Source of the DNA: Rodentolepis nana
Taxonomy: Eukaryota; Platyhelminthes; Cestoda; Cyclophyllidea; Hymenolepididae
Length of the DNA: 13,071 nucleotides
NCBI GenBank assembly: GCA_900617975.1
Contig: UZAE01014005.1
Span: 4,394 to 17,464 of the forward strand
Direction: 5' to 3'
This document shows positions 1 through 8,700 of this stretch, piece after piece. The notes beneath the pieces were generated by a model. The model made no database searches and was not told where the DNA came from. It saw only the letters and a list, made by a program, of their open reading frames with translations. The position numbers and the translations under genes were made by a program. Every line of letters begins with the position of its first letter. The first letter of the stretch is position 1.

Positions 1-514
1 TAATATTCTTAATGTATATTAATGTTAATATATATAATGCATATACGTTTGGTTATGCGAAATCAATTAAGTTAAACACCCTAATTTTCTTAAAAATTGA
101 ATTTTACTTTGTAATGCAAACTCCAAAACAAAATCAATGCTATTCCAAGACCTGAAATGTGCCAATCAATGCAAGAGCAAATTAATAAATGATTAAACAA
201 AACTATTCATTGGATGAAAGTATTTGGGGTCGAATTGTAAACAATACTTTGCAATATTAACATTAAACATTTTACCATAAATGAGATCATTTATTGAAAC
301 TGATAAACTAAGAAGGAGAATTCATCATAGATTTTCAAATAATCAATTTTTTAATCTCTGGAGTAGATAATCCTAACACGATTAAGTTAAGCCGTTTCAT
401 GCGCACCCGAAAATTCTGGAACACGGAACGGCGGAGCTGATCGAGTTAGGAACCAAATGAGGTCACGAGTTCAGGGACCTCTCAACTGAACAATAACCGA
501 TGGCCATCATAGGG
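1..514. other. AT-rich left flank, no gene seen
   Basis: Very AT-rich at the extreme left, with TATATA-type runs, becoming mixed in composition near 390-510. I see no supported coding frame, RNA gene or repeat shared with the rest of the window. It would be the 3' flank of the candidate exon pair at 515-745. Confidence 0.5.
290..295 (-). terminator. AATAAA polyadenylation hexamer downstream of the candidate left-end gene
   Basis: AATAAA on the minus strand (tttatt on plus), about 220 nt past the TGA at 517-515. It is relevant only if the candidate exon pair is real; in DNA this AT-rich, such hexamers also arise by chance. Confidence 0.25.
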
Positions 515-745
515 TCAATGCTCCCAAAACCCTAATTAATGAAAAAGCGCTGTGCCAGTTTCCCATGGGAGAGGGAGGACATACCTCGGAATGCACAACC
601 CAAATAAATCATATTCCACGTCATACATTCTGTTGCCTGCGTACATTTTATTCGGTCGATTAACTGGGCTTTAGTAGTAGGGGAAAGGCGGTTTATGTCC
701 TGCTCGACAAAATGGTCACTTGGATTATGATCTGAAGAGGGGATT
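515..745 (-). CDS. Possible last two exons of an unidentified minus-strand gene
   Basis: I do not recognise the product. The stretch 745-585 is open and is bounded by an acceptor (TTGGCCTTCAG) and a strong donor (GAG then GTATGT). It encodes a hydrophilic segment containing FVEQDINRLSPTTKAQLIDR followed by a Cys- and aromatic-containing part (CMTWNMIYLGCAFR). A 53-nt intron (584-532), ending TTTTCATTAATTAG, would join it in phase to 531-515, which reads GFWEH then TGA. An AATAAA lies about 220 nt downstream. The exon enters with one base of a split codon, so at least one upstream exon is required between here and about 1840; I could not find a convincing one. The small intron size matches the beta-COP gene. 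It may instead be a chance open frame or a remnant. Confidence 0.33.
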
Positions 746-1841
746 CTGAAGGCCAATATTGGGACTAATATAGCCGTAAAAATTGGCAGACAGCCATTTC
801 TACAAATGCCTTAAGCTGATTCCGCCCCCCCCCCCCCCACACGACCTATTTTTTGGCCATTCTGGTAAAATCGAGCCTTCTTACAAATCAATGTTCCCGA
901 AAGAGACTTTATTCTTTGAAGAGGGACCGAATATGTCTGTTATTTTTTACGATATTATAGTAATCAACGGTATTGTGTTTATTGGAAACATATGTTTGTC
1001 CTGGGTGCTAGAAAGGCTACCGCTAATGCACGGAATTAGGACGGCGTCAGACTGTGAATTACCAAACGAAAAATTAACATTTTTAAAGATTGGTCTTAAA
1101 TTAATAAATGTAACAGAAATTAGCATTTCAGATCGGTTAGTATTTATTGAAATGCACTTTTTTGAAGTTATTTTAAAAATTTCTAAGCTGACCAAACAAA
1201 GCAGGAAGATGTCAGCCTCACCCATGGGAACCTCGCATTCATTATCCCTTTTTTGAACAAAGTTACCCAGTAAAGTTGGCCACCCGCAGAGTTAGACATT
1301 CCCTAATGGGCTCTAATCTCGTGAAATTTGATTTGACATGTGCGATTACTAAGTTCGACAGTGTTGAACGTCACTGGTCGGTAAAGAGCCGGCGTATTTA
1401 AAGTCCTTAAGGTCACCTACTCTATTCGAATTCAATTATGATTTAGAAGGATTGAAAATAGACTCTGATCTAAGATCGTAAAATCGGGGTTTCTTTGTTG
1501 AGCAAATTTTATCCCCCGTCTAATTCAGTAGGGACCAGCAAGGAAACAACACAAAGTGGTATCCCCTTTTTTCCTTTAAATTCAGCATTTTAACTGTACT
1601 CCAAATGCCCATATACCATTTACAAAATCAAGTATATATGAAAGTATAGATGGCATACACGTCTAACGGCTAATCACAGCCTTCGCGGAATATCATTCTG
1701 GAAATTTCTAGAAACAAAATCCGCGTCAATGCAGGTTTTCAACATTAGCCAGAGTGACCCCATTTCAAGTTGCACGCGTTCAATAGGCGTTTGCACAGGG
1801 CCCGAATCAAGTTAACTAGTTCCCTGAAGAAAAGAAATTCC
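746..1841. other. Region without a supported gene, left of the SLC43 gene
   Basis: Contains a 14-nt C run and a 157-codon plus-strand open frame (783-1256) that begins beside it. That frame has no recognisable domain and no clear codon bias. If the exons at 515-745 are real, their missing upstream exons should lie here. No repeat shared with other parts of the window was found. Confidence 0.5.
825..838. repeat. C14 homopolymer
   Basis: Fourteen consecutive C on the plus strand in otherwise AT-rich sequence, the longest of three G/C homopolymers in the window. It is prone to length variation and to G-quadruplex formation on the G-bearing (minus) strand. Confidence 0.95.
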
Positions 1842-1870
1842 TTTATTAACTACCAGAAAGTTATTTTATT
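1842..1870 (-). terminator. Polyadenylation signals of the SLC43 gene
   Basis: Two canonical AATAAA hexamers on the minus strand, at 1870-1865 and 1847-1842, lie 70 and 93 nt past the transporter's TAG. This spacing suits a short 3' UTR, and either could direct cleavage. The pair supports ending the gene at this exon. Confidence 0.6.
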
Positions 1871-1939
1871 CAACCATATACAGATTGACACTTTCGGAGG
1901 GAAAAGTATCTAACAAGAATGCACTTTAAATTCGAGAAT

Positions 1940-4587
1940 CTATTGACTCCGTTTCCACAAACGGGAACTTAGAGAGAGAACAGTAATAGGCACAGAGGCC
2001 ATCAAGATCACAAATACAAAACAGAGTAAATTAGCAGTGTTGACATTTACCATCAAGAGAGCATATTGAATGCAGGAAAAGGCACCGGCAAGAGTCCCGC
2101 TAATGCCATACAGCGTGCCGAATTGCTCAATCGGGAAGGCAGTCATAATGAATGAGCTGATAGTACTGAAGAGGAAGCCACGCATAATGACCAAGAAACA
2201 GTAATTGACATAATACACCTGGACATAGGGTTGGAAGACTAGACAACTGAGAACGGTAGCTGCAACGGAGACAACAAGCATGGCGATAGCGTGGGGACAC
2301 AACCTTAACCAAAAGACAGCACTGTTGGCACCAACGGAGAGAGATTTATTCACCATAGGATTGAGCCGAGCTCGAAGAAAGTCAATAGTGGCACCGCAAG
2401 CCATGCCAGAGATAAATCCGCCGGCCATAGCGAAAGAAATCACTTGGGCAAGGTGTGCTCGAATTGATGGTTCAGTGTGGAAATGGTATTCTGTGAGGAA
2501 ACCGAATTGAGTGAGGAAGAATGTGAAACGGACCATGGCAACTGAGAAGAAACAGGTGATCATAAAGAATGGGAAGGAACGGAGGGAGGAGAGTACTGTC
2601 GGATAGTAGCCGCGTACTATGCTTGCAACTTCATCTTCGGAGCTTTCGGATTTGTCCAATGATGAGTTCTTCTCTTCCTCATCTCCGGCACTGGTCTAAA
2701 ATCGAAGAAGTTGCAAGAAATAATGTCTATTTAATGGTCAATAGTAATGTAGTGCCTGCTTCATCGAAAATTTGGCAAATGCAATGAGCATGGTTATGTG
2801 GACTACCAGGACATAAAAATATGGATTTAGAAACCCTGAAGCCACCAAACATTAAATAAGAAGGCTAAAAATAATAAATACAAACCACATTTATTAACGA
2901 TGGAATATCAATACTATAACTAATCACGCAAGACCGCCTTTTCCGTTCAATTCAGACACCTATTAATAATTTTATATTTGTTCAGACTTTCAAAAAGTTA
3001 CCATTATTCACTGTCAAATGCCTTAACGTTACCTTAGCAAGTTTACTGAAACACTTACTAAAAGTGCTGAAAACTGAAAACTATGTTCTAACCAGAAAAA
3101 TATAAGTTCTAAGTTCAAATTACTGATTAAAATAAAACGATTTAAAATTCCAGCAAAAGTGATGAAAGCAAAAAATGCCGTTATTGTGTGATAGGCAATA
3201 GTGACCATGTCCTCACTCGAGTTTAACGGTTATCCTGAAACTTTTCCTTTCTCCCATCTGTTCCTGACTTAGTCTTCTTCCCTTAGGTGCGGTATCAATT
3301 TTTATTGGTTAGTCAGAGGGCTGTTGCAGTCTCACCCTCTCACTTCTCTTCTAGTGGAGGTTTTTAGCCACTGACTCAATATTTTCACCCATTTTGTTGC
3401 GTCTTGAGGTTCGTAGAAGTTTAAAAGGACAACAACTTAGCACTTTTGGGGATGTTTCTGCTACGGATAGGACTCGTCGAAGTATTTTTAACAGACTAAT
3501 ATTGTTGAGATCAGATTGAGATACAATTATAAATAATTCCAAGCCAAAATAATGCATATTATCAATTTTAACTGGCAAGTAAAAAAATGATCCTAAAGTG
3601 ACAATATAATACGAGATTATTAAAACGTCAATTTCACTTGAAAGTACTTTTTTAGAAAATAAATACAAAAATGATAAGATGTGAAGATTTAAAGGACGAG
3701 TATTTAGGAAAGAGAGCGCCCTAAATATAAATATTGTCAAACTAATGTGAATTGCAAATACAATATTTCAACTGGAACAGAAATTCAATCGACATCAAAG
3801 AACATTGCCAGTGAAAATTAACAAATTATCTCGAAAAATACTGTTAAATTAGGTGAAAATTCATAAAATAACACAAACAATTTGAGGCGTTTGCCAACAC
3901 ATACCATTGATGAATTCTTCCCTCCATTAGAGTGGAACATAGACATATCAGAAAGTTTGAAAGTGGCGATAAAGAAACTGCTGAAAGTGTTCATTGCAAG
4001 ACCAATTGCAGCAAGAAGGAAGAATGTCAACTGATAGGAGAAACCGGCATTGTATGCAAGAGTAAAAAATGCAAATACAGATGAAGATGCATCATAAGAC
4101 CCAGTGATCATAGCGAGAACAAAGACAGAGGATTTAGTAAAAAGTTTAGAGTAGGCGAAGTTGCAGATAAGACCAGCCATACCACCGACACAGATAAACG
4201 AGCCAGCCGGAAAAATTAGCCATGAGTTGGCGGTATTAACTACAGCAAACAGAACTGCACCGAATGAAAAAAGGAGAGAGGAGCTAAATTTTACAATACG
4301 AAGACCAACACGGTCAACGAGAAAGCCGACAACAAATAGCATAACCATCTGAACGACCATATAGGTGGTAAAAGCGTAGCCGTACATAGCAGTCTGTTCA
4401 CTGCAGACAGAGATGGATGAGTTGGTTACATTGCAGAGGTGCCTGTAGATGCCTTCAGCTTGCAAGACGGGAGTGAGAGCGTTGAAACCAAAAATGATAC
4501 CACCGAAGAAAAGCATTTCGATGATACCAAATATGATGGCCAAAAACTGGCGAATGCGCAGAGGCAAGGCATGATCAAGTTTGGTGC
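1940..4587 (-). CDS. SLC43: SLC43-family membrane transporter, two main coding exons (first exon uncertain)
   Basis: This is a major-facilitator carrier of the SLC43 family, whose known members move large neutral amino acids (LAT3, LAT4) or nucleobases (SLC43A3) across the plasma membrane; the substrate cannot be read from sequence. Exons are 4587-3905 and 2695-1940, joined across a phase-0 intron. With the candidate mini-exon at 4852-4843 the protein is 482 aa, close to human SLC43A3 (about 491). Exon 4587-3905 holds helices 1-6. The helix 1-2 loop has two N-glycosylation sequons (NVT, NSS), as expected for an extracellular loop. GFLVDRVGLRIVK, in the helix 2-3 loop, is the MFS motif A. ITGSYDASSSVF matches the family's GSYxSS/FDSSSAVF segment. 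Exon 2695-1940 starts with an acidic cytoplasmic linker (SAGDEEEKNSSLDKSESSED) and holds helices 7-12, ending LWKRSQ then TAG. The acceptor for 4587 is TGTAATTCAG. Family assignment is firm; the subfamily is not. Confidence 0.92.
2696..3904 (-). other. Long intron of the SLC43 gene (1209 nt)
   Basis: A phase-0 intron between the helix 1-6 and helix 7-12 exons, with donor ATG-GTATGT and acceptor CTTCTTCGATTTTAG. It falls in the central cytoplasmic loop, the variable part of the family, so a small extra exon inside it cannot be excluded. A minus-strand open frame at 3740-3351 is AT-driven and resembles no transporter segment. Confidence 0.85.
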
Positions 4588-4842
4588 CTGAATTACATAT
4601 AAAAAGGGTTATCAACGTTCAGAAAATGAAGCTAGGTAGTTAGCACTCATGAAAGTGGATAAAAAAGCTCCCAACAACTATTCGAGATTGGAAGTCAAGC
4701 CAACTGGTTTAATGAAAAAGGTAGATTTAAACTCTCAAAAGTCAAATATTTAAATTAAGTAGAAATTTGAGTTACAAAATAAACTCTAGGTCAAGTTAAG
4801 GCAAATAGATATTTCGAAAACACCATTAAAGGTTAAACCTAC

Positions 4843-4852
4843 AAAGCGCCAT
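4843..4852 (-). CDS. Candidate first coding exon of the SLC43 gene (ATG GCG CTT T)
   Basis: The main exon at 4587 opens in the middle of a codon and has no in-frame ATG before helix 1, so a short upstream coding exon is needed. Here ATGGCGCTTT is followed by GTAGGT, leaves one base over, and joins in phase to give Met-Ala-Leu-Cys before TKLDHALP. The ATG has a G at +4 and lies 6 nt behind an acceptor-like CCTCTTAGTTGCAG. The implied intron is 255 nt. A rival model starts at ATGAGTGCTAAC, about 4651, with only a 29-nt intron, which seems too short. Confidence 0.4.
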
Positions 4853-4858
4853 GCGCGA

Positions 4859-4870
4859 CTGCAACTAAGA
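4859..4870 (-). promoter_or_regulatory. Acceptor-like site just upstream of the candidate SLC43 ATG
   Basis: On the minus strand, TTTCACCTCTTAGTTGCAG ends at 4859, six nucleotides before the ATG at 4852. It could be a spliced-leader trans-splice acceptor or the 3' end of a 5' UTR intron. It depends on the tentative first exon. Confidence 0.35.
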
Positions 4871-5276
4871 GGTGAAATATTGGACTGTGAACCGTAAGAA
4901 TAACCTTCAAGAGGCTCTTTATGTAGTAAACTTAAACATGCGTTGCTTAAAATTAAACACTATTTCGACATCAAATAAAAATTTTAATAATATCTTATTA
5001 TGCATTAATCAGATTCCTGGCATATTGTATTTCTTCGTGCAAAGATACCTGAAAGTATTCTCAATTTTAATATTGAATTTGTATTAGAAAGCATCTGAAT
5101 AAGAACCACTAAGTTTTTAAATACTACAATTTTCTCCATGAAAAGACATTCTCGTCTTAATTATCTTCTTACTCAAACTAAAATCGTTTGGATGAATCCA
5201 GAATCGCGATCTTAATGTAGGTTACTAAAACTTTCAAGCCCTATTTATTTCTCAAGTGCTTTATTATATGAACAAT

Positions 5277-5516
5277 GGATAGTCCATGTGGAAAACTCAT
5301 AGTAGCCAATTTTATAATGATTACCCCACTGTGTAATACTCGACTACTTATAGTACTCACCTCACCTTTTTCCCTTTCTGTATCGGTCTCTTACATCTTT
5401 GAAATACCCTTCTGTTACGCTCTCTCCCCTCTCGACTATTTTTCACTTTGATTTTCCTTCCCCTCTGTGAAGCCTGAAGTCAACTATCAAAACGAATACC
5501 GTTTGATATAAATAAA
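5277..5516 (+). mobile_element. SINE-like dispersed repeat, copy A
   Basis: Matches the minus-strand copy at 12556-12247 in block order. GGATAG/TCCATGTGG at the 5' end is followed by CCCACTGTGTAATACTCGAC, then a pyrimidine-rich stretch with CTCACCTCACCTTTTTC. Near the 3' end are CTTCCCCTCTGTGAAGCC(T)GAAGTCAACT, a hairpin (5485-5508) and the tail ATAAATAAATA. It has no coding capacity. The small size, conserved 3' end and short A/T-rich tail fit a SINE or another LINE-mobilised element. I see no clear tRNA-like A/B boxes and no unambiguous target-site duplication. Boundaries are approximate, from by-eye alignment. Confidence 0.7.
5485..5508 (+). repeat. Terminal hairpin of repeat copy A
   Basis: TATCAAAACG and CGTTTGATA form a 9-bp stem with one bulged A and a loop of about five bases, directly before the ATAAATAAATA tail. 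The equivalent position in copy C also forms a hairpin with different stem bases. Confidence 0.75.
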
Positions 5517-5609
5517 TATTTTATCGCAAAAAAACGTCACTTGACATTCGGGGTCAGACGAACACCCAGGGAGATAATTAACTACACAAAGTGGAAATTC
5601 ACAGAAAAA

Positions 5610-5615
5610 TTTATC
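5610..5615 (-). terminator. Possible variant polyadenylation signal of beta-COP (GATAAA)
   Basis: No canonical AATAAA was seen on the minus strand between the beta-COP stop and the SINE-like copy. GATAAA, about 150 nt past the stop, is the best nearby variant; it is weak evidence by itself. Confidence 0.25.
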
Positions 5616-5695
5616 GAGTTAAACAAAAGTCAAGTGGTGAAGATATTTTTAAGAAAACAGGAGATGGAGGAGCATGGGAAGAAATTGTAAAGTGG

Positions 5696-5714
5696 GAGAG
5701 AGAGAGAGAGAGAG
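5696..5714. repeat. GA/CT microsatellite in the beta-COP 3' UTR
   Basis: (GA)9G on the plus strand, continuing as imperfect polypurine to about 5738. In the beta-COP transcript it reads as a CU-rich tract beginning roughly 30 nt after the stop codon. Confidence 0.9.
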
Positions 5715-5764
5715 CAGAAGAAGAAAGGAAGAAAGAGCTCTAAACATTCAACAAGGCATATATA

Positions 5765-8700
5765 CTATATAACAGGTATTAAGGAACCAGTCTCAGAGCC
5801 TTTTTTCGTTGAATCAGCATCCTTCGATGGTTTATCATCTTTCCATTGCTTTTGAGATGTACTTATCTGCAAAAGACATCAACTGTTAAAAATTTGAGAA
5901 AGTAGTAATAGTAGGTTTAAATATGGAAAATGCCACCTTATCCCCCATGGTAACAGCCATGCCCTGAGTCTTGGCGCGAATACGAACGTGGCCAGAGACA
6001 GGAGCATCATCAGAGGATTTTTCAAGACAGAGATTGCCCAGTACGTGTTCACCGAAGATGGAACAAGCGTAGAGAGTAGCACAAAGGTAAGAGCAATCGC
6101 CACGCAGAGCTTCCGGTGGAGTTTGACACTTGAAATTAGTTATTTTTGTCACATTGTTTAAGTAGGTTCGCAAATCAGTCACTTGAGTGCTGACAGTAAC
6201 CTGTATCAGCAAGGAATAAATGGAAAATTTTGTCAGGATGGACTATTATTGACCATTTCGTTTGTTCACTGACAGTGCCATCAACGGCAATAAGAATTAC
6301 CAATGACGGAATTTCTCAAGTTGTAGCTCATTTTATAAAAAAATATGTTTGTCAAGAAGAAAATGGTATTATAAATTATTGAACATGTTTCTTCTGACTT
6401 AAGTAATATCGATATGTTAATATCTATGTTCTACTGAAAATGGCGTTCAAGCACCATATTTTTTAACCGAACCAAAGAATAACAATACTCTGGGTTAATC
6501 TTAATCATTACTTTGAAACTTTGGCCTCTCTTTTCTTTCTACTACTAGCTTGTGGTCAATTTTACATTTTAGCCGAAGTTGCACTAGTACCCCCATTTCA
6601 CTTTCGTTCCCAGCTTAATTAAGAGATTCCATGTTGAACTAATATAAGTGCTGTGATTCCTAAAAATTGGAGTTTACAAAGGACAAAAAGATTTTATCTC
6701 CAAGAAGAGCTAACATTACTTGGGAACTAATGTAGTGAACGCTCTTGCACCTGTTAACTATATTAACTAGTGCAGTTGGCCATCTAATTTATTGAATTGA
6801 AACTAATTAGTTGTTACCTCGATACCTCCGAATCGGAAGAAAGCACCCTAAAGATTTCACAAGTGAGACGTTTTCATCTAGTTTCCCATACTCGGGCTGA
6901 CATTAAGTGGAATTTAACTACCATTTCAATTAATAGACGCTCTCTGTTGTGATGTGAAGATAATGAAATGGGGGGGGGGGGAAACACAATAAAGGAGCAT
7001 TAGAACCATCGAAAGTACTAGTAGTAGGTTACGATGATGCGTCTATTTGCTTCATAGATAATCGTGTAATTAATGAACCTCGGAGGCGAAAAGCGTGTGA
7101 CTTCTAAGTAGTTTCAAATTTGGTCAAAGTTATAATAAATTGCGTCACATTATAGTTAAATAAGTCTACATTTAATCACTTTCTTGGGGAAAATGTACCA
7201 CAACTAAAAATAAGAAAAGTAGCTAATTAAGATGGCTTCAAGTTTTCTGGAGCATCAACTAGCAAAACGATTGTGATGTCATGGCCAAAGATTTCAAAGT
7301 TATAAATCGTTGCTAATTTTATTCACCCGTTCTTAGACATGACAGGGTTCTTGTAAATTGAGGTATGAAAACTATGTGCATGACATCATCCATGAGACCC
7401 AGTTAATTCGTTAAAATTTAACATTACATTACACTAAGCCATACACAACACAAGAGAACACGGACAACTCAGTCCTTTCTAGCATCAAATAAACAAAGAC
7501 CTTTGATGCCCTGATTTCGTTACTTAATACAAGTATTTGTCTCTTTTTCAAGTGGAATATGACCCATAACAGTTTTTTTTGTAGGTAATGGCATGGATAA
7601 TAAAATAGATTTAGGACTCACCTTATTCTCCCAATCAAAGTCAGACCACATTGTGCGGAAATCTTGATCCGAACAGGTTGCCGGTTGTATGTACTCCAGG
7701 ATGTCAATTCGAATGTCCGACAGAACAATCCAATTCGACTCACCAGCCGAGCCTCGTGTATCATAAACAATATTTCCGAAGATTATGCCATTCTCAGTTG
7801 AAGAAACCTACAAGATTCAAGCAAAAATATTGTGCTTAGCAGTCGCGTTCAAAATTATTGACTGCATTTTGTACATCATTATCGATTTCTATCGAAGTTG
7901 GGGACCCTATAATCATGCGACCATAAACGAGCATAAAATTAGGTGGGAAATTTCAACTTAGCGTACTCTAAAATGCATCTATAAGAAACGTGCAACATGT
8001 ATTACGCTTTTGCTTGAAGATGAGATGGAGTAGATCTAGATAACAACGGATGTTAGAGAGGAACAGGACAAATTATGGGTTCCATTTGAATTTTACCTTG
8101 ATCTTAGCGCAGACATTGGCAAAGTCCTGAGCGGCCAGGGTGATGGGTCGAGGTTTTTCGAGAAGTTTGTGATCCCCCAGGGTTGAGAGTTCAAGGGTGA
8201 GGTTTTGGAGAGTGTCATTGGTTTGATTGACCAATAGAACATCCATGGAAATGTCAAATTGATTTACACTGACAAATGCCTCAGCATATACCGGATCGGA
8301 AAAACCTGTCAGCTGATGTACCTAGAAATACACATTACGAAACATCTATTAAAATCGACCAATTTTGCATGAATCAAGTAGAGAAAATGTGCTATTGCAA
8401 ACATAATGAAATCTAGCTTCTCAAATGCATTTGCATATTCAATCAACTATCGTAATGAGTTAACGAGGACTATTGTACCTAATAATCAATTAGAAGACAT
8501 GAGAGATAACTTTTGATTGAATTTGATTCCAAAATCTGAAAAAGTGTTGTAATTTTTCTCTTACGTGATATGAAAATAGTGGCGGCGAATAAAAACGACA
8601 GAGTTGGAGAAGTAAATAGCACCGATATTAAAACAAAAATTATGCAAATTTGCGAAAGCTGTTATGGCACGAAATGGAGAATCAATTATAATGTAGACGG

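Larger units (their letters stand above)
4853..5764. other. Intergenic region between beta-COP and the SLC43 gene
   Basis: About 0.9 kb between the beta-COP stop and the first transporter ATG candidate. It holds the beta-COP 3' UTR with its CT-rich tract, one SINE-like copy on the plus strand, and about 400 bp of AT-rich sequence that would include the transporter promoter. Short plus-strand frames at 4872-5087 are not convincing. Confidence 0.7.

Noticed and set aside
783..1256. 157-codon plus-strand open frame
   Set aside because: It starts beside the C14 run, has no recognisable domain, no splice context and AT-driven composition. The overlapping minus-strand frame at 947-1225 is no better.
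3205..3300. Possible fourth, decayed copy of the SINE-like repeat (GACCATGTCCTCACTC then a pyrimidine-rich stretch)
   Set aside because: Resembles the middle of copy B, but the diagnostic CTGTGAAGCC block, hairpin and tail are missing; the similarity may be only pyrimidine richness.
3351..3740. 129-codon minus-strand frame inside the transporter intron
   Set aside because: Rich in Leu, Ile, Phe and Ser, as AT-rich noncoding DNA often is; it has no family resemblance, and the flanking exons join in phase without it.
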